Shown: piece after piece, positions 30,892 through 39,109 of the stretch
Numbering within the stretch: position 1 is the first letter of the stretch
How the letters are laid out: every line of letters starts with the position of its first letter
Assembly (NCBI RefSeq): GCF_011022235.1
Contig: NZ_JAAIYP010000040.1
Location: 1 to 64,000 of the forward strand
Direction: 5' to 3'
From: Magnetospirillum aberrantis SpK
GTDB lineage: Bacteria; Pseudomonadota; Alphaproteobacteria; Rhodospirillales; Magnetospirillaceae
Length of the DNA stretch: 64,000 nucleotides
Translations under genes and position numbers: made by a program
Notes under the pieces: model-generated
The model's input: only the letters and a program-made list of their open reading frames with translations
The model's database searches: none
What the model was told of the DNA's origin: nothing

Positions 30892-33800
30892 GTGATCGCG
30901 TTCACCAGGCTGCGTCTGTCGGGGTTCAAATCCTTCGTCGATGCCACCGAGCTTTTGATCGAGCCGGGCATGACGGGGGTGGTCGGCCCCAACGGTTGCG
31001 GCAAGTCGAATTTGATCGAGGCGTTGCGTTGGGTGATGGGCGAGACGTCGGCGCGCCAGATGCGCGGCGGCGAGATGGACGACGTCATCTTCGGCGGCAC
31101 GTCCAACCGCCCGGCCCGCAACCTGGCCGAGGTCAGCGTCGGTCTGGACAATTCCAAGCGCAGCGCGCCGCCGCAATACGACATCGACGAGCTTGAGGTC
31201 ATCCGCCGTATCGAACGCGGCCAGGGGTCGGCCTATCGCGTCAATGGCAAGGATGTGCGCGCCCGCGACGTGCAGTTGCTGTTCGCCGACGCCTCGACCG
31301 GCGCGCGGTCCTCGGGACTGGTCAGCCAGGGTCGGGTCGGCGCCTTGATCAACGCCAAGCCGGCGGAGCGGCGCGGCCTGTTGGAAGAGGCGGCGGGAAT
31401 TTCCGGCCTTTATTCCCGTCGGCACGAGGCCGAGTTGCGCCTCAAGAACGCCGAAGGCAACCTGGACCGCCTGGACGACGTGCTCGCCACCTTGGACGAG
31501 CAGCTTCGCGGCTTGCAGAAACAGGCCCGTCAGGCGGTGCGCTACCGTACCGTTTCCGAACAGATCAAGGCCATCGAGGCCCAGCTTCTGTACCTGCATT
31601 GGCTGGAGGCGCTGGCCGGGATCGACGCCGCCCGCGCCGCCATGAAGGAAGCCGAGTTGCGGGTCGAGGAGGCGACCGAACTGGCGGCGGTCGCCGCCGC
31701 CCGCCAGGCCGAGACAGCCGCCGGCTTGCCCGAACTGCGCCGCCGCGACGCCGAGGTCCAGGGGGCTTTCCAGCGCCTTCTGGTCGAGCGCGAACAGTTG
31801 GAGGGCGAGGAAGGGCGTCTGGCCGAAACCCGGCGGGATCTGGAAAGCCGGTTGGCCCAGTCCACCAGCGATCTTCAGAAGGAACACGCCCGCGCCGCCG
31901 ACGCCGAAGGCGCGGTCGAGCGTCTGGCCGGCGAGGAAGCGGCGATCCGCGAGGCGGCCCAGGGCGAGGACGAAGCGCGGGAAGAGGCCGATGTCGCCGT
32001 CGAGGCCGCCGCCCAAGGGGTGGCGGCGGTGGAAAAGGACCTTTCCCGCGTCATGGAGGAGGTGGCTGCCGCCGACGCCGAACGCGCCGCCGCCCTGCGC
32101 CGCCTGGCCGAGGCCGAGAATCGCCGCGACCGCCTTAAGGAACGTGTGCTTCAGGTCGAGGCGCAGAAGGCCCAGGCGGAACAGGAAGGAGTGGACCGCG
32201 CCGAGCTGACGGCGGCCGAGATGGACCTGGAATCGGCGCTGGAATACCTGGAAGAAAGCCGCGCCGAGGCCGAGGAATGGGACAAGAAGCGGGTCCAGGC
32301 CATGGCCGCCCGAGAATCGGCGCGCGACGCCTTTCAGGCGGCGAACGCTTCCCGCTCCCGTCTGGCCGCCGAGGCCGAGGCGCTGAACGACGTTCTGGCG
32401 CAAGGCGCCAGCGGCGACCATGTGCCGGTGCTGGACGCGGTCAGCGCCGCCGCCGGCACCGAACCGGCCCTGGCCGCCGCCTTGGGCGACGACCTGTCGG
32501 CGTCGTTGGATGTCGCCGCGCCGTTGCATTGGCAGGCCTTGCCGCCGCTCGAACATGCCCCGGTCCTGCCGACGGGGGCCGAACCGCTGGCCCGTTTCGT
32601 CTCCGCGCCGCCGGCATTGGCGCGGCGCCTGTCACAGGTCGGAATGGTGGCCAACGTGGCCGAGGCCGAACGGCTGCGTTCCGAACTGGCGGTGGGGCAA
32701 CGTCTGGTCACCCGCGACGGCGACCTGGTCCGCTGGGACGGTTTCGTCGCCCGTGCCGGCGCTCCCAGCCCCATGGCGCTGCGTCTGGCCCAGCGCAACC
32801 GGCTGCGCGAGTTGGAGGCGCGTCTTGAGGACGCCGAAATGGGGGTCGAGGAAGCGCGAGGCCGCGTCGAAGAGGCCACCCAGGCGGTCGAGGAGGCCAC
32901 CGAGAACGAACGTGCCGCCAAGGACGCGGTCAAGCGGGCCGAGGTCGAGACCACCAAGGCCCGCGACGAACACGGCAAGCTGGCGCAACGCTTCGCCGCC
33001 CACGAATCGCGTCTGTCCAGTCTGAACGAACAGGCCCAGGCGGCACGGGCCGACCTGGAGGAGGCCGAGGGCGAGTTGATGATGGCGCGCGAGACCGTCG
33101 CCGCCTTTCCTCAAAGTGCCGACGAGGGGCGCGACAAGGTCAATGCGCTGCGCGCCGATCTGGCCGAACGTCGTTCGGCCCTGGTCGAGGCGCGTTCGGC
33201 CCTGGATCGCATCGTCCGCGAGGCGGGCGAGCGCAAGCGCCGTCTGGATTCCATCGCCGGCGACATCGAATCGTGGCGTCGCCGTGCCGACAGCGCCCGG
33301 ACCCATGTGGAGGAGTTGCAGGAGCGGCGCGAGACGGTGATGTTGGAACTGGAACGTCTGTCCCAGGCCCCGGACACCTTCGCCCGCCGCCGGGCCGAAT
33401 TGCTGGAACGCCTCGATGCCGCCGAGGGCGAGCGCAAACGCTCCGCCGATGCCCTGGCCGAGGCCGAGGGGATCCTGGCCGAAGCGGATCGGACCATGCG
33501 CGCGGCCGAGGCCGCCCTGGCCGCCGCGCGTGAGGACCGTATCCGCCGCGAGGCGGCGGTGTCGGCCGCCGACCAGCAATGCCGGGTGGTGGCGGGGCGC
33601 ATTTCCGAACGCCTGGACATGACGCCCGAGCAATTGCGCGGGATCGCCGGTTTGGTGGAAAACGAACGCCCCGACCTCGAAGAGCTTCAACGCAAGCTGG
33701 ATCGCCTGATGCGCGAACGTGACGCCATGGGGCCGGTCAACCTGCGGGCCGAACAGGAAGTGGCCGAACTCGAGGAACGCATGGCGGTCATGCGTGCCGA

Positions 33801-34362
33801 GAAGGACGACCTGGTCCAGGCCATCGCCAAGCTGCGCGGCGCCATCGCCGAATTGAACCGCGAAGGCCGCGAACGCCTGTTGGCCTCGTTCCAACAGGTG
33901 GACCAGCACTTCCGCGATCTGTTCGTGAGGCTGTTCGGCGGCGGTCGCGCCCATCTGGCGCTGACCGAATCCGCCGACCCGCTGGAGGCTGGGCTGGAGA
34001 TCATGGCCTCGCCGCCGGGGAAACGGCTCCAGCAATTGTCGCTGCTGTCGGGTGGGGAACAGGCGTTGACCGCCTTGGCCCTGATCTTCGCGGTGTTCCT
34101 GATCAATCCGGCGCCGATCTGCGTGCTGGACGAGGTGGACGCGCCTTTGGACGACGCCAATGTCGACCGCTTCTGCACGCTTGTCGAACGCATCGCCGGC
34201 ACTACCGGCACCCGCTTCCTGATCGTCACCCATCACCGCATGACCATGGCCCGCATGGACCGCCTTTATGGTGTCACCATGGCCGAGCGCGGCGTGTCGC
34301 AGCTGGTCTCGGTGGACCTCGCCCAGGCCGAGGCCATCCGCGAGACATCGGTGTCGTCCTGA
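30892..34362 (+). CDS. smc: Chromosome segregation ATPase SMC
   Basis: 1156 residues starting at GTG 30892. Walker A (GPNGCGKSN near 33-41), a long Ala/Glu/Arg-rich coiled coil, a hinge around 480-630, the returning coil, the ABC signature (LLSGGEQALTAL near 1052) and Walker B (ICVLDEVDAPLDD near 1080) are all present. It forms the condensin core that compacts and segregates chromosomes; ScpA and ScpB are not in the window. Length is typical. Confidence 0.95.
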   Translation: MIAFTRLRLSGFKSFVDATELLIEPGMTGVVGPNGCGKSNLIEALRWVMGETSARQMRGGEMDDVIFGGTSNRPARNLAEVSVGLDNSKRSAPPQYDIDELEVIRRIERGQGSAYRVNGKDVRARDVQLLFADASTGARSSGLVSQGRVGALINAKPAERRGLLEEAAGISGLYSRRHEAELRLKNAEGNLDRLDDVLATLDEQLRGLQKQARQAVRYRTVSEQIKAIEAQLLYLHWLEALAGIDAARAAMKEAELRVEEATELAAVAAARQAETAAGLPELRRRDAEVQGAFQRLLVEREQLEGEEGRLAETRRDLESRLAQSTSDLQKEHARAADAEGAVERLAGEEAAIREAAQGEDEAREEADVAVEAAAQGVAAVEKDLSRVMEEVAAADAERAAALRRLAEAENRRDRLKERVLQVEAQKAQAEQEGVDRAELTAAEMDLESALEYLEESRAEAEEWDKKRVQAMAARESARDAFQAANASRSRLAAEAEALNDVLAQGASGDHVPVLDAVSAAAGTEPALAAALGDDLSASLDVAAPLHWQALPPLEHAPVLPTGAEPLARFVSAPPALARRLSQVGMVANVAEAERLRSELAVGQRLVTRDGDLVRWDGFVARAGAPSPMALRLAQRNRLRELEARLEDAEMGVEEARGRVEEATQAVEEATENERAAKDAVKRAEVETTKARDEHGKLAQRFAAHESRLSSLNEQAQAARADLEEAEGELMMARETVAAFPQSADEGRDKVNALRADLAERRSALVEARSALDRIVREAGERKRRLDSIAGDIESWRRRADSARTHVEELQERRETVMLELERLSQAPDTFARRRAELLERLDAAEGERKRSADALAEAEGILAEADRTMRAAEAALAAAREDRIRREAAVSAADQQCRVVAGRISERLDMTPEQLRGIAGLVENERPDLEELQRKLDRLMRERDAMGPVNLRAEQEVAELEERMAVMRAEKDDLVQAIAKLRGAIAELNREGRERLLASFQQVDQHFRDLFVRLFGGGRAHLALTESADPLEAGLEIMASPPGKRLQQLSLLSGGEQALTALALIFAVFLINPAPICVLDEVDAPLDDANVDRFCTLVERIAGTTGTRFLIVTHHRMTMARMDRLYGVTMAERGVSQLVSVDLAQAEAIRETSVSS

Positions 34363-34494
34363 CCTACCCGAGGGCGACTACCCCTTCGGGGAGGGGATTC
34401 CTCGTGGCAATGCGGTAGGACCACCCCGCATACCGCCGATGGGGGTTAGGATTTTTCAATGACCTCAAGTACTTGTGTTTGGCGGTTTCCCTTC

Positions 34495-34523
34495 TTGACA
34501 CGGGTGGGCTCTCCCCTTATGGT
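34495..34523 (+). promoter_or_regulatory. Candidate sigma-70 promoter of the ATP synthase operon
   Basis: TTGACA at 34495-34500 and TATGGT at 34518-34523 with exactly 17 bp between them, about 60 bp before the AtpI start. The -35 box is a perfect consensus match and the -10 matches at 4 of 6. Confidence 0.55.
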
Positions 34524-34581
34524 GCCCGCGCTTTTGGCACCGTTGTGATGGCGGTTGGGACTTTCAAGGGGCTCATCATCC

Positions 34582-34935
34582 ATGGCTGAGCAAGAAAATC
34601 CCTCACCGCTGGAGGATATCGAGGCCCGCCTGCGTGTTGCGCGGGGGGCGGAGACGGCAGCGCGGAAGGTCGGTCCGACCCATTCCGTCGCCAGCTCCGG
34701 TCTGGGTCTCGGGTTCCGAATCAGCATCGAGTTCGTCGCCGGCGTTGCGGTCGGTGTCGGAATTGGGTATGCCCTCGATCGTTGGTTGGGAACGGCCCCG
34801 ATCCTGATGGTGTTGTTTCTGCTCCTCGGCGGAGCGGCGGGCGTGATGAACGCCTATCGCGCGGCCAAGGGATTGGACGAGTCGGTCGGCCTCGGCGGTT
34901 CGCAGAGGCGTCGGTCGGAACGAACGGAAGAATAG
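34582..34935 (+). CDS. atpI: ATP synthase protein I (AtpI-like)
   Basis: 117 residues from ATG 34582. A charged N-terminus is followed by two hydrophobic segments (about 48-68 and 75-95, FVAGVAVGVGIGYALD and ILMVLFLLLGGAAG) and a basic tail, the pattern of AtpI/AtpZ-type proteins that help assemble the c-ring or provide Mg2+ transport. It precedes atpB by 15 bp in the operon and follows the operon promoter candidate. Family assignment is by size, topology and position. Confidence 0.85.
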   Translation: MAEQENPSPLEDIEARLRVARGAETAARKVGPTHSVASSGLGLGFRISIEFVAGVAVGVGIGYALDRWLGTAPILMVLFLLLGGAAGVMNAYRAAKGLDESVGLGGSQRRRSERTEE

Positions 34936-34950
34936 GCGAGAGAGGCCAAG

Positions 34951-35700
34951 GTGGCAGAGAAGCATTCCCCGATGCAGCAGTTCGAGATCCACGCCCTGCC
35001 GGGTCTCGACTTCCATATTGGCGGCCTGAACGTTTCGTTCACCCAGTCCGCCCTGATGATGGTGATCGCCGTCGCCCTGATCACTGCCCTGCTGACCTTG
35101 TCGGTGCGCTCGCGCGCGCTGGTTCCCGGTCGCTGGCAGTCGCTGGCCGAGGTGCTCTACGAATTCGTCGCCGGCATGCTGCGCGACAACGTGGGTCAGG
35201 AGGGGCGTCCCTATTTCCCCTTCATCTTCACGCTGTTCATGTTCGTGCTGTTCGGCAACCTGCTGGGTCTGATCCCCTATGGTTTCGCCTTCACCAGCCA
35301 TGTGGTGGTGACCTTCGCCATGGCGGCGGTGGTGTTCGTCGGCGTGACCATCATCGGCTTCGCCCGTCACGGTCTGCACTTCCTGCGCATGTTCTTCCCG
35401 CATGGTGCTCCGCTGCTGACGGCTTTCATCCTGATCCCGATCGAGCTGATCTCGTACTTCTCCCGTCCGTTCAGCCTGGCTATTCGTCTTTTCGCCAACA
35501 TGACGGTGGGCCACATCATCCTGTTCGTGATGGGCGGCTTCGTGGTCAGCCTCGGCGGCTTCTACATCCTGCCCGGTATCGTGCCGTTCGCCTTCCTGAG
35601 CGCCATCACCGTGCTGGAAATCGGTATCGCCTTGTTGCAGGCCTATGTGTTCACCATCCTGTCCTGCATCTACCTGCACGACGCCATCCACATGCACTGA
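34951..35700 (+). CDS. atpB: ATP synthase Fo subunit a
   Basis: 249 residues starting with GTG 34951 after an AGAGG ribosome binding site. Five hydrophobic segments and the proton-channel Arg in LAIRLFANMTVGH near 179 identify subunit a. The protein forms the half-channels next to the c-ring. Second gene of the Fo operon, 60 bp before atpE. Confidence 0.95.
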   Translation: MAEKHSPMQQFEIHALPGLDFHIGGLNVSFTQSALMMVIAVALITALLTLSVRSRALVPGRWQSLAEVLYEFVAGMLRDNVGQEGRPYFPFIFTLFMFVLFGNLLGLIPYGFAFTSHVVVTFAMAAVVFVGVTIIGFARHGLHFLRMFFPHGAPLLTAFILIPIELISYFSRPFSLAIRLFANMTVGHIILFVMGGFVVSLGGFYILPGIVPFAFLSAITVLEIGIALLQAYVFTILSCIYLHDAIHMH

Positions 35701-35760
35701 TGCGCGTGGTGTAGGGCTAAGTTTTGTCTGGTTAGATCTTTTCCTCGAAGGAGCAAAAAT

Positions 35761-35985
35761 ATGGACGCGAGTGCTGCTAAGTTCATCGGTGCTGGTCTGG
35801 CTGCCATCGGCATGATCGGTTCCGGTATCGGCGTGGGCAACATCTGGTCGAACCTGATCGCCGCCGTGGGCCGCAACCCGGCCGCCAAGGCGAACGTCGA
35901 GCTGTACGGCTGGATCGGCTTCGCCGTGACCGAGGCCATCGCGCTGTTCGCGCTGGTCGTCGCTCTGATGGTTCTTTTCGCCTAA
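35761..35985 (+). CDS. atpE: ATP synthase Fo subunit c
   Basis: 74 residues with two transmembrane helices. The first has GAGLAAIGMIGSGIGVGN, the loop has RNPAAK and the second carries the ion-binding Glu in FAVTEAIALF near 58. A GAAGGAG precedes the ATG by 8 bp. The c-ring needs many copies; the stable hairpin downstream may help this gene yield more protein. Confidence 0.96.
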   Translation: MDASAAKFIGAGLAAIGMIGSGIGVGNIWSNLIAAVGRNPAAKANVELYGWIGFAVTEAIALFALVVALMVLFA

Positions 35986-36017
35986 GTTCGCGAAAATCTC
36001 CTTCGGATGGTTCGAGG

Positions 36018-36038
36018 CCGCGCGGAATCTCCGCGCGG
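36018..36038 (+). other. Stem-loop between atpE and atpF'
   Basis: CCGCGCGG pairs with CCGCGCGG (self-complementary) around AATCT, followed by no T run. It is the usual position for an mRNA-processing or stabilising hairpin that raises the c-subunit yield without ending transcription. Confidence 0.5.
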
Positions 36039-36098
36039 TCCGTTCCGCCCGACGGGAACCGTGAACCTTTTGCTTTACCCACGTCTTGGAGCACCGGG

Positions 36099-36593
36099 AT
36101 GCCCCAGTTCCAACAAACGGCGTTCTTCCTGCCCCAGATTTTCTGGCTGGTCGTCACCTTCATCACGCTGTACTTCCTGATGGCGAAGGTGGCTCTGCCG
36201 AAGATCGGTGCCGTGCTCGACGAACGTCAGCGCAAGATCGATGACAATCTCGACAAGGCCGCGCAGCTGAAGGCCGAGGCTGAAGCCGCCGTCGCCGCGT
36301 ACGAGAAGGCGCTGGCCGAGTCCCGTGCCCATGCCCACGCCGTCATCAAGGAGGCGAGCGAGCGTCTGGCCAAGCAGGCCGAGGATCGCACCCGCGAACT
36401 CAACGCCAAGCTGAACGACCAGATCAAGGCTGGTGAGACCCGCATCGCCGCCGCCAAGGAAAAGGCCATGGCGTCGGTTCGCGAAGTCGCCACCGAAATC
36501 GCCGGTGCCGCCGTTTCCCGTCTGATCGGCGCCAGCGCCGACCAGGGTCAGATCGACGTTGCGGTCGCCGCCGCTCTGAAGGAGCAGGGCTAA
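36099..36593 (+). CDS. atpF': ATP synthase Fo subunit b'
   Basis: 164 residues. An N-terminal hydrophobic segment ([20 protein letters not shown], about 9-28) is followed by a long charged coiled coil and an Ala-rich end. It is the b' version of the peripheral stalk, paired with the b subunit encoded next, as in photosynthetic and many other alphaproteobacteria. Its stop overlaps the next start (TAATG). Confidence 0.92.
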   Translation: MPQFQQTAFFLPQIFWLVVTFITLYFLMAKVALPKIGAVLDERQRKIDDNLDKAAQLKAEAEAAVAAYEKALAESRAHAHAVIKEASERLAKQAEDRTRELNAKLNDQIKAGETRIAAAKEKAMASVREVATEIAGAAVSRLIGASADQGQIDVAVAAALKEQG

Positions 36594-37135
36594 TGATTTC
36601 GTCCGCTTTCGCAGCTGAGCACGCCGCCGAGGCCGGCCACGCCGCCGTGCCCTTCTATGCCGACCCCCACGTTTGGGTGTACATCGCCTTTCTGCTGGTT
36701 GTCGGTCTGGCTTTCAAGCCGGTGTTCAACGCCATCGGCGCCGCCCTCGACGGCCGCGCCGCCAAGATCAAGGCTCGTCTCGACGAGGCGCACAAGCTGC
36801 GTGAGGACGCCCAGGAAATGCTGGCGACCTATCAGCGCAAGCAGCATGACGCCATGAAGGAAGCCGAGGAGATCATCGCTCACGCCAAGTCCGAGGCCGA
36901 GCGCCTGTCCAAGCAGGCCGCCAAGGATCTGGAAGAGGCCCTGAAGCGCCGCGAGGCCCAGGCTCTCGAGCGGATCGCCCAGGCCGAGGCCGCCGCCCTC
37001 AAGGAAGTTCAGAACGTGGCTGTGGATGTCGCCATGAGCGCCGCCCAGAAGGTTCTGGCCCAGTCGGTTTCCGACGCGCAGAAGGCCGCTCTGGCCGATG
37101 CCGCCATCGCCGACCTGTCGCGCAAGTTCCACTGA
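36593..37135 (+). CDS. atpF: ATP synthase Fo subunit b
   Basis: 180 residues. A hydrophobic segment near 24-42 ([19 protein letters not shown]) leads to a long Ala/Glu/Lys coiled coil. It forms the peripheral stalk with b'. Last gene of the Fo operon; the terminator at 37161 follows. The F1 genes are not in the window, so they form a separate operon. Confidence 0.94.
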   Translation: MISSAFAAEHAAEAGHAAVPFYADPHVWVYIAFLLVVGLAFKPVFNAIGAALDGRAAKIKARLDEAHKLREDAQEMLATYQRKQHDAMKEAEEIIAHAKSEAERLSKQAAKDLEEALKRREAQALERIAQAEAAALKEVQNVAVDVAMSAAQKVLAQSVSDAQKAALADAAIADLSRKFH

Positions 37136-37160
37136 GACTTCGCGATCCTCGGAAAAGTTA

Positions 37161-37190
37161 CGGCCCGTTGCCATCGGCAGCGGGCCGTTT
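37161..37190 (+). terminator. Rho-independent terminator after the Fo operon
   Basis: CGGCCCGTTGCC pairs with GGCAGCGGGCCG (one G-T) around ATC, followed by TTTCCGTTT. It ends the atpI-atpF transcript and lies just beyond the 3' end of the opposing ParA gene. Confidence 0.75.
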
Positions 37191-37201
37191 CCGTTTGAGG
37201 G

Positions 37202-38350
37202 TCATACCGGAAGCGGCCAGTCCGGTCCCTTGAGCACGGCCAGGGTGACGGCGGCCCCCAGGAGGGCGCCGATCCCCACCAGCAACAGCCACAGCGCCAG
37301 CCGTCGTCCCCAATCCACGTTAGGTGTGGTGGCAGGCCGCGGGCGGCGAACCGATGGGCGGTGGGATGTGAATGTCGGGGCGGGTTCGGCTTCCTCGGTT
37401 TCGTCCTTGCCCAACTGGTCCTCGGTTCCTTCGGTCCAGGTGGGGGGCGGCGGCGCGCCGGTGTCGCCATAGCGGTCGCGATGGGCTGGCAAGTTGCCCA
37501 ATCTCTGTTGCCACTCCATCAGGCGCGCGCGCGCGGCTTCGCGCGTTTCCAGGTCGTTGGCGGCGGGATCGAGCAACAATTCCGCCACCCGCACATAAGC
37601 CCGGGCGGGGGCCGATCCGGCGGCCAGCACCGCCACCGGCAGGTCGCGCGACGCCGCCTCGATCACCGAGCCGTCGCGTGGCACCATGATCGGCAGAACG
37701 CGGGACCCGAATTCGGCCATGATGTCGGCCGACAGCCGCCGCGTCAGGTCGCTGTCTTCGGTCATGGTCAACAGGATGTGCAATCCTTCCATGCCGCGGT
37801 TGAAATGGCTGCGGACGCGGGTGACGTTCCACCACGCCTTGTGCAGGCCGTCCAGCGCATGCGGGCTGGGCATCACCGGCATCACCACCAGATCGGCCGC
37901 CACCAGGGCATTGACCGAGACGATACCCGGTGCCGGCGGGCAGTCGATGACGATGGCGTCCAAATTGTCCGGCAACACCGCCAGGGCCCGGCTCATGGCC
38001 GCTTCCGGTTGTTCGCCCATGGCCAGTTCGATGTCCGCCCAGGCCAGTTCGTCCGAGCCGCCGACCAGCCGCAGGTTCTCGAACGGCGTGGAACGCAGGC
38101 ATTGCTCGAAACTGGCCTGACCGGTGATGAGGTGATAGGCGCCGGTCGCCACCGGCGGCGGCACACCGACATTGGCGGTGGCGTTGCTTTGGCTGTCCAG
38201 GTCCACCAGCGCGACACGTTTCCCGAACGCCGCCAGGCAGATGGCGGCGTTGACGGCGGTGGTGGTCTTACCGACGCCGCCTTTCTGGTTGAACACGGTA
38301 ACGATCAGCGGTCGAGCAGAAGCTGCGGCGTCAGGAATTTCGCCGGTCAT
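37202..38350 (-). CDS. ParA/MinD-type ATPase with C-terminal membrane anchor
   Basis: 382 residues. The deviant Walker A KGGVGKTT at 23-30, Walker A' (VALVDLDSQSNAT near 46-58) and Walker B (DAIVIDCPPAPG near 132-143) are complete. ParA-like sequence ends near 265; a proline-rich, acidic linker (about 265-345) and one transmembrane segment (WLLLVGIGALLGAAVTLAVL near 352-371) follow. Such a C-terminal anchor is unusual for ParA, which normally binds nucleoid DNA. No ParB gene lies next to it. It may position a membrane structure. It is divergent from the MarR-type gene. Confidence 0.8.
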   Translation of the reverse strand: MTGEIPDAAASARPLIVTVFNQKGGVGKTTTAVNAAICLAAFGKRVALVDLDSQSNATANVGVPPPVATGAYHLITGQASFEQCLRSTPFENLRLVGGSDELAWADIELAMGEQPEAAMSRALAVLPDNLDAIVIDCPPAPGIVSVNALVAADLVVMPVMPSPHALDGLHKAWWNVTRVRSHFNRGMEGLHILLTMTEDSDLTRRLSADIMAEFGSRVLPIMVPRDGSVIEAASRDLPVAVLAAGSAPARAYVRVAELLLDPAANDLETREAARARLMEWQQRLGNLPAHRDRYGDTGAPPPPTWTEGTEDQLGKDETEEAEPAPTFTSHRPSVRRPRPATTPNVDWGRRLALWLLLVGIGALLGAAVTLAVLKGPDWPLPV

Positions 38351-38476
38351 GCCACCTCCCGTGGCGACAAGAACAATAACGCCGCACCTTACAATTCCCC
38401 AAGGGGTGCGGCAATGGCCGCTCGTCGTTCGTGCGGCAATCTGGTTACATTTCGTTCAAATCCCATAAAAAGCCTG

Positions 38477-38505
38477 TTGTTGAGCAATGGTGTTGATCCT
38501 ATACT
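38477..38505 (+). promoter_or_regulatory. Promoter candidate with start at or near the initiation codon
   Basis: TTGTTG at 38477-38482 and TATACT at 38500-38505 are 17 bp apart. The expected transcription start (near 38512) coincides with the ATG at 38514, so the MarR-type mRNA may be leaderless. The -35 match is only 3 of 6. Confidence 0.4.
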
Positions 38506-38513
38506 CCTTGGCT

Positions 38514-38978
38514 ATGAATCAGCCTTATCTCGACATTGTTCGCTTGGTCGAACGTCTGCACCGCCACTTCCTCGACGTGCTGCGTACCGAGTTGCGCCGC
38601 CTTGCCATCGAGGATATCAACGCCGTGCAGGCGCTTTTGCTCTACAACATCGGCGAGAACGAGGTGGTGATCCGCGACCTCAAGGATCGCGGCTATTACC
38701 AGGGTTCGAACGTCTCGTACAACATCAAGGCGCTGACCGAAGCCGCCTACCTGACCCAGGAACGTTCGCCGCACGACCGTCGTTCGGTTCGCCTGCGTCT
38801 GACGCAGAAAGGGTTGGACCTGTGCAACGCGGTTCGCAAGCTGCAAAGCGATTTGGCCGAGGCCTTGGGTGTCAACGAAGAGACGGTGCGGGCGCTCGAC
38901 ACCACCGTCGACACCATGCAGCGGGTCGAACGCACCTGGACCGACTTCATCCATTACGGCCGCACCCGGCCGCTCTGA
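38514..38978 (+). CDS. MarR-family winged-helix regulator, LdtR-like
   Basis: 154 residues. A dimerisation helix (IVRLVERLHRHFLDVLRTEL) is followed by the winged helix (INAVQALLLYNIGENEVVIRD, then YNIKALTEAAYL) and the wing with HDRRSVRLRLT, a pattern close to alphaproteobacterial LdtR/MarR proteins that control cell-envelope or osmotic-stress genes. No ribosome binding site precedes the ATG, which fits leaderless translation. A T-tailed terminator follows, so it is a single-gene unit between the ParA gene and purB. Confidence 0.8.
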   Translation: MNQPYLDIVRLVERLHRHFLDVLRTELRRLAIEDINAVQALLLYNIGENEVVIRDLKDRGYYQGSNVSYNIKALTEAAYLTQERSPHDRRSVRLRLTQKGLDLCNAVRKLQSDLAEALGVNEETVRALDTTVDTMQRVERTWTDFIHYGRTRPL

Positions 38979-39003
38979 CCTCTGTCTTGGATCGAAAATG
39001 AAC

Positions 39004-39032
39004 GCCGCCCGGTTCGCCCTGGGCGGCTTTTT
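39004..39032 (+). terminator. Terminator after the MarR-type gene
   Basis: GCCGCCC and GGGCGGC pair across a 10-nt loop and are followed by TTTTT. It separates the regulator from purB. Confidence 0.85.
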
Positions 39033-39109
39033 GTTTCTAGACCCTGGCAAAACCGGTGGTTTTTTGCCATAACCGCCCTTTCCGAACGCCCGTACCCAGA
39101 GGCCTTTCG

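Noticed and set aside
32632-34236. 534-codon minus-strand frame opposite smc
   Set aside because: Lies wholly within smc, whose ATPase and signature motifs are intact on the other strand.
34363-34440. Terminator after smc
   Set aside because: A CCCC-ttc-GGGG stem is present, but it is short and not followed by a T run, so it was not called.
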